Part shown: piece by piece, positions 6,419 through 12,893 of the stretch
Layout of the letters: every line of letters starts with the position of its first letter
How positions within the stretch are numbered: position 1 is the stretch's first letter
Origin: Acinetobacter sp.
GTDB taxonomy: Bacteria > Pseudomonadota > Gammaproteobacteria > Pseudomonadales > Moraxellaceae
DNA length: 13,193 nucleotides
Assembly: GCA_030152275.1 (NCBI GenBank)
Contig: JASLHF010000008.1
Span: forward strand, 1 to 13,193
Direction of reading: 5' to 3'
Translations under genes and position numbers: made by a program
Notes under the pieces: generated by a model
Told to the model about the DNA's origin: nothing
Seen by the model: the letters and a program-made list of their open reading frames with translations, nothing else
Database searches by the model: none

Positions 6419-7648
6419 TTAGCCTTCCCATTTTTTGAAAACAAGACAAGCGTTTACACCGCCAAAACCGAAACTGTTACTCATTACAGTATTCAATTTT
6501 GCGTCACGTTTTTCAAGTACGATATCAAATGGTTTTGCGCCTTCATCAAGTTCAGTTACGTTGATGTTTGGTGCAATGAAGTCATTTTGCATCATCAAAA
6601 TAGAGTAGATGGCCTCTTGAACGCCGGCTGCGCCTAAGCTGTGACCTGTCATTGATTTGGTTGAGCTCAGTGGAGGAACTTGACCTTCGCCAAATGCGCG
6701 TTCCATTGCTTTAAGCTCAGTTACGTCACCTGCAGGTGTTGATGTGCCGTGTGTGTTGACATAGTCAATAGAGTCGACGCCATGTTCTTTCGCTTCTTCT
6801 AACGCCATCAGGATACAGCGAGTCGCGCCTTCACCGCTTGGCGCAACCATGTCAGCGCCATCAGAGTTTGCGGCATAACCCACGACTTCAGCAAGAATGT
6901 TGGCGCCGCGTGCTTGTGCATGTTCAAGTGATTCAAGCACTACGAAACCGCCGCCGCCAGCAATGACGAAACCGTCACGGTCTGCTGAATATGGGCGTGA
7001 AGCTGTTTCAGGCGTGTCATTGTATTTAGAGCAAAGCGCGCCCATTGCATCAAACAATAAGCTTTGTGACCAGTGATCTTCTTCACCGCCGCCAGCAAGC
7101 ATTAAATCTTGTTTGCCCAATTGAATGAGGTTGTAAGCATAGCCAATGGCGTCGGCAGAAGTTGCGCATGCGCTGGTAATGGTGTGTGCAACACCTTGCA
7201 TTTTAAAAGCAACACCCACGTTCGCAGTAATGGTGTTGGTCATGTTGCGCGGCACAAAGAACGGGCCAATTTTACGCGCGCCTTTAGTGTCCAGTAGTTC
7301 CTTCATTTCAACAACAGATGCTGTAGAACCGCCGCCTGAACCGCCAGCAATGCCGTAACGCGGATTGCCGCCAATTTGTTCTGGGGTTAAGCCGGCATTT
7401 TCTACTGCGGCAAGTGCAGCGTTATACGCATACATAGCGCATACGCCCATAAAGCGTTTTAAACGGCGGTCAATGCCGTCAAAGTCCTGTTCAGCAGCGG
7501 CGCTGACATGGCTTTTAAAATTCAATTCTGCATAGGTCGGATTAAAACGTGTTCCAGAAATCCCGTTTTGCAAAGAGTTCGTCACATCTTCCAATGTATT
7601 GCCAATGCATGAGTTAATGCCCATGCCAGTGATTACAACACGTTTCAT
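6419..7648 (-). CDS. fabB: Beta-ketoacyl-ACP synthase I
   Basis: KAS I condenses malonyl-ACP with acyl-ACP, and in the FabB type also elongates the unsaturated intermediates. The 409-residue protein has the Cys-His-His triad: Cys161 in TSACATSA, His300 in NTHGTSTP and His336 in KSMTGHSLGAAG, with Lys331. FabB-type signatures include AGSGGGS-like GGSGGGS (102-108), FDAMGAL(S/C)(T/S)KYNDTPE, RDGFVIAGGGG and SNSFGFGGVNA. It is closer to E. coli FabB (406 aa) than to FabF. The start has AGGG 8 nt upstream. It is divergent from the EcsC gene, with a weak TATCAT -10 on the minus strand (7744-7749) and a leader containing AGACC-CCAGC-GGTCT (7684-7698). Placement near fabDG-acpP keeps four FAS II genes together, though on opposite strands. 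Confidence 0.96.
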   Translation of the reverse strand: MKRVVITGMGINSCIGNTLEDVTNSLQNGISGTRFNPTYAELNFKSHVSAAAEQDFDGIDRRLKRFMGVCAMYAYNAALAAVENAGLTPEQIGGNPRYGIAGGSGGGSTASVVEMKELLDTKGARKIGPFFVPRNMTNTITANVGVAFKMQGVAHTITSACATSADAIGYAYNLIQLGKQDLMLAGGGEEDHWSQSLLFDAMGALCSKYNDTPETASRPYSADRDGFVIAGGGGFVVLESLEHAQARGANILAEVVGYAANSDGADMVAPSGEGATRCILMALEEAKEHGVDSIDYVNTHGTSTPAGDVTELKAMERAFGEGQVPPLSSTKSMTGHSLGAAGVQEAIYSILMMQNDFIAPNINVTELDEGAKPFDIVLEKRDAKLNTVMSNSFGFGGVNACLVFKKWEG

Positions 7649-7825
7649 CTACAGATCCCTTTATGTTGAAGTGGAGAGGCGCAAGACCCCAGCGGTCTAA
7701 GACAGCGCTGGCGGCGCGCATCTCATGTTATTTAACTGGATTCATGATAGCAGAAAGATTTTTGAATTCTTATGGCAAATCCTATGCCTATTTCAGCAGT
7801 TATGATTTTTAACGCTGAGCGGGCA

Positions 7826-7837
7826 TTAGTTAACTAA
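7826..7837. promoter_or_regulatory. 12-bp perfect palindrome in the fabB/EcsC divergent gap
   Basis: TTAGTTAACTAA is a perfect palindrome about 17 bp upstream of the -35 of the candidate EcsC promoter and about 180 bp upstream of fabB. It could bind a dimeric regulator. AT-rich palindromes of this size also occur by chance. Confidence 0.3.
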
Positions 7838-7853
7838 AAGATACATAATCATC

Positions 7854-7882
7854 TTGAGATAAACGCATACAGCACCTAGTAT
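7854..7882 (+). promoter_or_regulatory. Candidate sigma-70 promoter for the EcsC-family gene
   Basis: TTGAGA (7854-7859, five of six matches) and TAGTAT (7877-7882, four of six) are separated by 17 bp, with transcription starting near 7889, about 33 nt before the start codon. Confidence 0.5.
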
Positions 7883-7921
7883 TTATCAATAATTTCAAGA
7901 ATTGACGACTTGAGGGAAGCA

Positions 7922-9352
7922 ATGGCAGATTCTAATAATAAGCAGAGCGCAGGATTCTTATCGAATGCCTTCGGAGTGGCTAAAAAGCTCAGTACAGCTG
8001 GGGTATCCATGCTGAATCATGTGGCGCCAGACTCGGTTTCCAAGCTTTCTGTGCAGGAAACAGGCTCTAATGCAATCGAGGGTACTGCTCAAACTAAAAG
8101 CCCATTTGCGGCGTCCACTTACGATAATCCGCAGCAAATGCTGCGTGAACACCTCCCTAATATTTCTCGACAGCTGCTTGGCCGTCATTATAGTAAAGTC
8201 AATAATGTGGCGAATTTTGTCGCACCGCAGTTCAGCGATAAAATTTCAGACTATCTGTTTGAACAGCTGAATCAATTTAGCAATCATCTCAGTTCTGTGG
8301 ATGATGTGCTGGATGAAGCCGGCGTGCGCGATTTAGAAGAGTTAACTCAGGATGTAGGACGCTCGCAGCGCATCAGTCAGGCGCTGGCCGAGCAAAATAA
8401 ATGGATCGCATCTCTGCAAGGCGCTTTAACTGGCGCGACTGGTGTCTGGGGGGCAACAATAGATATTCCAGCTTCGCTGGTCATGTCGCTGCGGGTGATA
8501 TACCAAGTTGGCCGTTCATACGGATTTGATTTGAGCAAAGAAAGCGATCAGGACATAGTGCAGCACATTTTTAAACAGATTGATTTAGGCATTATTGCTG
8601 AAAAACAGACGCTGCTGATGGCGCTAAAGGCGTTATCTTCAACTATTCAGAACAGCGACTTGAATCAGCTGCAGCAAATGCTGGGGTCAAATACCGATGC
8701 GGCGGCCTTAAAGAAATTTATGCTGGATGAAAATGGCCTATTTAAATGGGATTGGCTCAATAGCCTGCCCAAAGTTTCGGTGCTGGATAAAGTTACTAAA
8801 ATAACGCCGTTGGCCAGTGCAGGTGTCAGTGCGGTATATAGCTGGCGCTTAATGGATGAGGTGAATCAAAAAGCGCAGCAAGTGTTTTCTCATGCCCGCG
8901 GGTATTTAATTCAGCATGCAGATCATCAAATTAGCCCGCTGGCTGCGTACGAAAGATCAATGGGGCTTTTAGCGCAAGCTGCGCCTAAGCTGCTGGAGTC
9001 GATTAAACCTTTAGAAAACAGCTTAAAAGAACCCGAAATTGATCGGGAAATCAGTGTGGAAGGCAATCAGAACATGAGTCAGGTGAAGATTGTTAAGAAA
9101 CGTGCAAGCGCTAAAGCTGAGCCAGCCGTAAAAGAAGCAAAGGTTTCAGAGGAGCTTGATGCATTGGCCAAAAAAGAAGTAGCGCCAAGCAAGGCCGTGC
9201 CGCCGCAGAAGCCTGCGGTGTCAGAAGATACAGAAGATTTATTTGTGCCTGAGGATGATAATGAGCAGCCTGAGGAACAAGCTTCAATGCCGGTGAAAAA
9301 ACCGCCTAAGAAAAGAGTTACAAAAAAATCTGAAAGTGATGTGCAGAAATAA
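7922..9352 (+). CDS. EcsC-family protein with charged C-terminal tail
   Basis: A 476-residue protein. The middle (about 115-330) matches the EcsC family, seen in LTGATGVWGATIDIPASLVMSLRVIYQVGRSYGFDL (roughly 169-204), a Gly/Ala-rich stretch followed by a DIPA motif and an amphipathic helix, as in family members. EcsC is named from a Bacillus ABC-transporter operon gene and its biochemical role is unknown. The first 110 residues are polar with helical stretches such as MLREHLPNISRQLLGRHY. Residues about 380-476 are rich in Lys, Glu, Ala and Pro (KKRASAKAEPAVKEAK, PVKKPPKKRVTKKS), probably disordered. I see no signal peptide and only weakly hydrophobic segments, so it may be peripheral to the membrane. 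I chose ATG 7922 (GAGGGA ribosome site) over the TTG at 7910. It stands alone between its own promoter and terminator. Confidence 0.8.
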   Translation: MADSNNKQSAGFLSNAFGVAKKLSTAGVSMLNHVAPDSVSKLSVQETGSNAIEGTAQTKSPFAASTYDNPQQMLREHLPNISRQLLGRHYSKVNNVANFVAPQFSDKISDYLFEQLNQFSNHLSSVDDVLDEAGVRDLEELTQDVGRSQRISQALAEQNKWIASLQGALTGATGVWGATIDIPASLVMSLRVIYQVGRSYGFDLSKESDQDIVQHIFKQIDLGIIAEKQTLLMALKALSSTIQNSDLNQLQQMLGSNTDAAALKKFMLDENGLFKWDWLNSLPKVSVLDKVTKITPLASAGVSAVYSWRLMDEVNQKAQQVFSHARGYLIQHADHQISPLAAYERSMGLLAQAAPKLLESIKPLENSLKEPEIDREISVEGNQNMSQVKIVKKRASAKAEPAVKEAKVSEELDALAKKEVAPSKAVPPQKPAVSEDTEDLFVPEDDNEQPEEQASMPVKKPPKKRVTKKSESDVQK

Positions 9353-9391
9353 GTTGCTTATTAAAAGCTAAAAATAGCGTAAAACATGATT

Positions 9392-9431
9392 TGGTCAAGA
9401 TTTGCCTGCATGCTGAATCTTGACCATTTTT
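9392..9431 (+). terminator. Terminator after the EcsC-family gene
   Basis: A perfect 11-bp stem, TGGTCAAGATT (9392-9402) and AATCTTGACCA (9416-9426), with a 13-nt loop holding GCATGC, then TTTTT (9427-9431). The 3' arm contains the -35 box of the next promoter. Confidence 0.88.
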
Positions 9432-9448
9432 ATATCCTGAATTACAAT
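9420..9448 (+). promoter_or_regulatory. Predicted str operon promoter (rpsL)
   Basis: TTGACC (9420-9425, five of six) and TACAAT (9443-9448, five of six) at 17-bp spacing form the best sigma-70 match in the window. Transcription would start near 9455. The -35 box is inside the 3' arm of the preceding terminator stem. Confidence 0.7.
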
Positions 9449-9453
9449 TGCAT

Positions 9454-9487
9454 GCCCTCAAAAAGCAGTATGTTTTTGGGGCTTTTT
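9454..9487 (+). terminator. Terminator-like hairpin at the very start of the str leader
   Basis: GCCC-T-CAAAAA (9454-9464) pairs with TTTTTGGGGC (9473-9482), ten pairs with one bulged T, loop GCAGTATG, then TTTTT (9483-9487). It begins at the predicted transcription start and ends 6 nt before GGGAG (9494-9498), the rpsL ribosome site. It could attenuate the operon, stop upstream read-through, or shield the 5' end. Confidence 0.65.
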
Positions 9488-9507
9488 ATTAACGGGAGAA
9501 TTGCCAA

Positions 9508-9882
9508 ATGGCAACAACAAATCAGTTGATCCGTAAGGGTCGCACAACTTTGGTTGAAAAATCTAAAGTTCCTGCGTTGAAGGCTTGTCCGCAACGTCGT
9601 GGTGTTTGTACACGTGTTTACACAACTACACCTAAAAAACCTAACTCAGCAATGCGTAAAGTTTGCCGTGTTCGCTTAACTTCAGGTTTTGAAGTATCAA
9701 GCTATATCGGCGGTGAAGGCCATAACCTGCAAGAGCACAGTGTTGTTCTTATCCGCGGCGGCCGTGTAAAAGATTTACCGGGTGTACGTTACCACACCGT
9801 TCGCGGTTCTTTAGACTGTGCTGGTGTTAAAGATCGTAACCAGTCTCGTTCTAAATACGGTGCTAAACGTCCTAAGAAATAA
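9508..9882 (+). CDS. rpsL: 30S ribosomal protein uS12
   Basis: S12 sits at the decoding centre of the 30S subunit and controls accuracy. The 124-residue protein is full length, with TTPKKPNSAMRKVCRVRL (about 40-57) and GGRVKDLPGVRYHTVRG (about 84-100). Lys43 and Lys88, the usual streptomycin-resistance positions, are wild type, and Asp89, the methylthiolation site in E. coli, is present. GGGAG (9494-9498) lies 9 nt before the ATG. It is the first gene of the str operon, and the stop codon is inside a small hairpin (9880-9895). Confidence 0.99.
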   Translation: MATTNQLIRKGRTTLVEKSKVPALKACPQRRGVCTRVYTTTPKKPNSAMRKVCRVRLTSGFEVSSYIGGEGHNLQEHSVVLIRGGRVKDLPGVRYHTVRGSLDCAGVKDRNQSRSKYGAKRPKK

Positions 9883-9895
9883 TCTTTCGAGATTA
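9880..9895 (+). other. Stop-codon hairpin of rpsL
   Basis: TAATCT (9880-9885), TTCG tetraloop, AGATTA (9890-9895). The TAA stop is the base of the stem. The 11-mer TAATCTTTCGA recurs exactly at the fusA stop. Confidence 0.55.
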
Positions 9896-9987
9896 AGCTC
9901 TTAGTTCATTAGAACTGCAATCCTTTATCGTCTCGCTTGTCTGATTTCTGCATTTAATTTGTGAAATTCAAGCGACGTATAGTAAGG

Positions 9988-10042
9988 CCAGCGAATAGCA
10001 CATGACACTTTGTGCTGATGCTGGATAAACCTGAAGTGTCAT
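9988..10042 (+). promoter_or_regulatory. Structured rpsL-rpsG intergenic element, candidate S7 control site
   Basis: Hairpin A joins CCAGC (9988-9992) to GCTGG (10020-10024) and AGCACA (9997-10002) to TGTGCT (10011-10016). Its whole 8-nt loop, TGACACTT (10003-10010), is complementary to AAGTGTCA (10034-10041), which lies about 8 nt before the rpsG ribosome site region. In E. coli, S7 represses rpsG translation by binding this intercistronic space, so a similar role is inferred here. The gap 9883-10061 is 179 nt, long for an operon. Confidence 0.55.
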
Positions 10043-10061
10043 ATTTATTAGGTAGATTAAA

Positions 10062-10532
10062 ATGCCAAGACGTCGCGTAGTCGCTGCTCGTGAAATCCTT
10101 CCGGATCCTAAGTTCAGCAGCCAAACAATCGCTAAATTCATGAACCACGTAATGCAAGATGGTAAAAAATCTATTGCTGAAAGTATCGTTTACGGTGCTT
10201 TAGACCGCGTTCAAGAAAAATCTAAAGTAGACCCAGTTGAATTTTTCGAGACTACTCTTGAAAAAGTTCGCCCTATGGTCGAAGTAAAAGCTCGCCGTGT
10301 TGGCGGTGCTACATACCAAGTACCTATGGAAGTGCGCCCATCCCGTCGTACTGCCTTGGCTATGCGTTGGTTAGTAGATGCTGCTGCTAAGCGTTCTGAA
10401 AAAACTATGGCTTTACGTCTTGCTGGTGAGTTGCTTGATGCAGCTGAAGGTAAAGGCGCAGCGATCAAAAAACGTGAAGATGTGCACCGTATGGCTGAAG
10501 CCAACAAAGCCTTCTCTCACTACCGTTTCTAA
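10062..10532 (+). CDS. rpsG: 30S ribosomal protein uS7
   Basis: S7 starts assembly of the 30S head by binding the 3' major domain of 16S rRNA and lines the exit site. The 156-residue protein is full length: MPRRRVVAAREILPDPKF, KFMNHVMQDGKKSIAE, VEVKARRVGGATYQVPMEVRP, the MRWLVDAA region, and MAEANKAFSHYRF at the C-terminus. The ribosome site is a modest AGGTAG (10050-10055), 6 nt upstream, right after the structured region, consistent with translational control. Second gene of the str operon; codon use fits high expression. Confidence 0.99.
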   Translation: MPRRRVVAAREILPDPKFSSQTIAKFMNHVMQDGKKSIAESIVYGALDRVQEKSKVDPVEFFETTLEKVRPMVEVKARRVGGATYQVPMEVRPSRRTALAMRWLVDAAAKRSEKTMALRLAGELLDAAEGKGAAIKKREDVHRMAEANKAFSHYRF

Positions 10533-10537
10533 GCGGA

Positions 10538-10634
10538 TAAAACAGGCCCTAATCAGGAGGGTGGCAAATCAGTTGTCACTGTTTTGTCATCAAAGCGCTT
10601 TAAGTTGCTATGCAGCTTAAAGCGTCCTGTTTTA
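10538..10634 (+). promoter_or_regulatory. Nested inverted repeats between rpsG and fusA
   Basis: An outer perfect pair, TAAAACAGG (10538-10546) and CCTGTTTTA (10626-10634), encloses a 13-bp stem, CGCTTTAAGTTGC (10596-10608) and GCAGCTTAAAGCG (10612-10624), with loop TAT and one G-T pair. Inside the outer pair is AGGAGG (10555-10560), an ideal ribosome site with no annotated start. There is no T-run, so this is not an intrinsic terminator. It could be a processing site, an mRNA-stability element or a translational switch. Confidence 0.5.
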
Positions 10635-10662
10635 ATAACAAAATTTAGGAATGCAAGAAATC

Positions 10663-12798
10663 ATGGCTCGTCAAACCCCAATTTCTCGTTATCGTAACAT
10701 TGGTATTTCTGCACACATCGATGCCGGTAAAACAACCACTTCAGAACGTATTTTGTTCTATACAGGTCAAAGCCACAAACTTGGTGAAACTCACGAAGGT
10801 TCTGCGACTACTGACTGGATGGAACAAGAGCAAGAACGTGGTATTACCATTACTTCAGCAGCGGTAACATGCTTCTGGTCAGGTATGGGCAACCAGTTTG
10901 ATCAACACCGTATCAACGTAATTGACACCCCGGGACACGTTGACTTCACAATCGAAGTTGAACGTTCTATGCGTGTTCTTGACGGTGCGTGCATGGTTTA
11001 CTGTGCTGTAGGCGGTGTTCAGCCACAGTCTGAAACTGTATGGCGTCAAGCAAACAAATATAAAGTTCCACGTATTGCGTTCGTTAACAAAATGGACCGT
11101 ACTGGTGCGAACTTCTTCCGCGCAGTTGAACAAATGAAAACTCGCTTGGGTGCGAATCCAGTGCCTATCGTTGTTCCAATTGGCGCTGAAGAAAACTTCC
11201 AAGGCGTAGTTGACCTGATCGAAATGAAAGCGATTATCTGGGATGAAGCATCTCAAGGTATGAAGTTTGAATACGGTGAGATTCCAGCTGACTTGGTTGA
11301 GTTAGCGCAAGAATGGCGTACTAACATGGTTGAAGCTGCTGCTGAAGCATCAGAAGAACTCATGGATAAATACCTGGAAGAAGGCGATCTTACTAAAGAA
11401 GAGATTGTTGGCGGTCTGCGTACACGTACATTGGCAAACGAAATTCAGCCAATGATGTGTGGTTCTGCGTTCAAAAACAAAGGTGTTCAACGTATGTTGG
11501 ATGCTGTAATTGAATTCTTGCCAGCACCTACAGACGTTGAAGCGATCAAGGGTATCCTTGACGACAAAGACGAAACTGAAGGTTCTCGTGAAGCATCTGA
11601 TGATGCTCCGTTCTCTGCGCTTGCGTTCAAAATTATGAACGACAAATTCGTAGGTAACTTAACGTTCGTACGTGTTTACTCTGGTGTTCTTCAAGCGGGC
11701 AGCCCTGTTTATAACCCAGTGAAAATGAAGCGTGAGCGTATTGGCCGTATCGTGCAAATGCACGCAAACGACCGTCACGACATCGAAGAAATTCGTGCAG
11801 GTGATATCGCAGCGTGTGTAGGTCTTAAAGACACAACTACGGGTGATACACTATGTGATGAAAATAACATCATCACATTAGAACGTATGGAATTCCCAGA
11901 GCCAGTAATTGCACTTGCAGTTGAACCTAAAACTAAAGCTGACCAAGAAAAAATGTCAGTTGCTTTAGGCCGTTTGGCGAAAGAAGATCCATCATTCCGT
12001 GTTCGTACTGATGAAGAATCTGGCCAAACAATTATTGCTGGTATGGGTGAGCTTCACCTTGACATCATCGTTGACCGTATGAAGCGTGAATTCGGTGTTG
12101 AAGCAAACATTGGTAAACCAATGGTTTCTTACCGCGAAACGATTAAAAAATCTGTTGAGCAAGAAGGTAAGTTCGTTCGTCAAACTGGTGGTAAAGGTAA
12201 ATTCGGTCACGTATACGTACGTCTTGAACCGCTTCCTGAAGATGCTGAGAAAGACTACGAATTCGCTGAAGAAGTTGTTGGCGGTGTAGTACCTAAAGAA
12301 TTCTTTGGTGCGGTTGACAAAGGTATTCAGGAACGCATGAAGAATGGTGTTTTGGCTGGTTACCCTGTTGTGGGCATCAAAGCGACATTATTCGACGGTT
12401 CTTACCACGATGTCGACTCTGACGAATTATCGTTCAAAATGGCAGGTTCTTATGCCTTCCGTGACGGTTTCATGAAAGCGGATCCTATCCTGCTTGAACC
12501 AATCATGAAAGTTGAAGTAGAAACTCCAGAAGACTACATGGGCGATATCATGGGTGACTTAAACCGTCGCCGCGGTATGGTTCAAGGTATGGATGACTTG
12601 CCTGGCGGTACTAAAGCGATTCGCGCAGAAGTTCCGCTTGCTGAGATGTTTGGTTACGCGACTCAAATGCGTTCTATGTCTCAAGGCCGTGCAACATACT
12701 CTATGGAATTTGCTAAATATGCTGAAACTCCACGTAACGTGGCTGAAGGCATCATTTCTAAATTCCAAAATGGCGGTAAAAAAGGTGACGACGAGTAA
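10663..12798 (+). CDS. fusA: Translation elongation factor G
   Basis: EF-G is the GTPase that drives translocation and, with RRF, ribosome recycling. From ATG 10663 it is 711 residues. The G domain has G1 AHIDAGKT (17-24), G2 RGITI (59-63), G3 DTPGH (88-92), G4 NKMD (142-145) and G5 GSA (about 267-269). Later domains include GMGELHLDIIVDRMKREFGVEAN, the domain IV segment QTGGKGKFGHVYVRLEP, and RRGMVQGMDD. I chose MARQTPISRY, the normal EF-G start. An in-frame ATG at 10651 directly abuts AGGA (10647-10650) and would add MQEI. AGGA is 12 nt from 10663, a long spacing, so initiation may be weak or shifted. The stop is inside a small hairpin. Confidence 0.98.
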   Translation: MARQTPISRYRNIGISAHIDAGKTTTSERILFYTGQSHKLGETHEGSATTDWMEQEQERGITITSAAVTCFWSGMGNQFDQHRINVIDTPGHVDFTIEVERSMRVLDGACMVYCAVGGVQPQSETVWRQANKYKVPRIAFVNKMDRTGANFFRAVEQMKTRLGANPVPIVVPIGAEENFQGVVDLIEMKAIIWDEASQGMKFEYGEIPADLVELAQEWRTNMVEAAAEASEELMDKYLEEGDLTKEEIVGGLRTRTLANEIQPMMCGSAFKNKGVQRMLDAVIEFLPAPTDVEAIKGILDDKDETEGSREASDDAPFSALAFKIMNDKFVGNLTFVRVYSGVLQAGSPVYNPVKMKRERIGRIVQMHANDRHDIEEIRAGDIAACVGLKDTTTGDTLCDENNIITLERMEFPEPVIALAVEPKTKADQEKMSVALGRLAKEDPSFRVRTDEESGQTIIAGMGELHLDIIVDRMKREFGVEANIGKPMVSYRETIKKSVEQEGKFVRQTGGKGKFGHVYVRLEPLPEDAEKDYEFAEEVVGGVVPKEFFGAVDKGIQERMKNGVLAGYPVVGIKATLFDGSYHDVDSDELSFKMAGSYAFRDGFMKADPILLEPIMKVEVETPEDYMGDIMGDLNRRRGMVQGMDDLPGGTKAIRAEVPLAEMFGYATQMRSMSQGRATYSMEFAKYAETPRNVAEGIISKFQNGGKKGDDE

Positions 12799-12811
12799 TC
12801 TTTCGATTACT
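12794..12811 (+). other. Stop-codon hairpin of fusA
   Basis: AGTAATC (12794-12800), loop TTTC, GATTACT (12805-12811), a perfect 7-bp stem that includes the TAA at 12796-12798. Confidence 0.5.
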
Positions 12812-12848
12812 ATAAGCCCAAACTAATTCATAGTTAAAAACCAAAATC

Positions 12849-12874
12849 GCTTATGGAGTTTTCCCTCCATAAGC
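12849..12874 (+). other. Hairpin in the fusA-tuf gap
   Basis: GCTTATGGAG (12849-12858), loop TTTTCC, CTCCATAAGC (12865-12874), a perfect 10-bp stem. No T-run follows; the tuf ribosome site AAGGA (12882-12886) begins 8 nt later. It may stabilise or process the message and help raise EF-Tu output over EF-G. Confidence 0.65.
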
Positions 12875-12893
12875 AGTTTAAAAGGAAGATCTC

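Noticed and set aside
10879..11256. 125-codon minus-strand frame inside fusA
   Set aside because: It mirrors the codon bias of fusA and has no motif.
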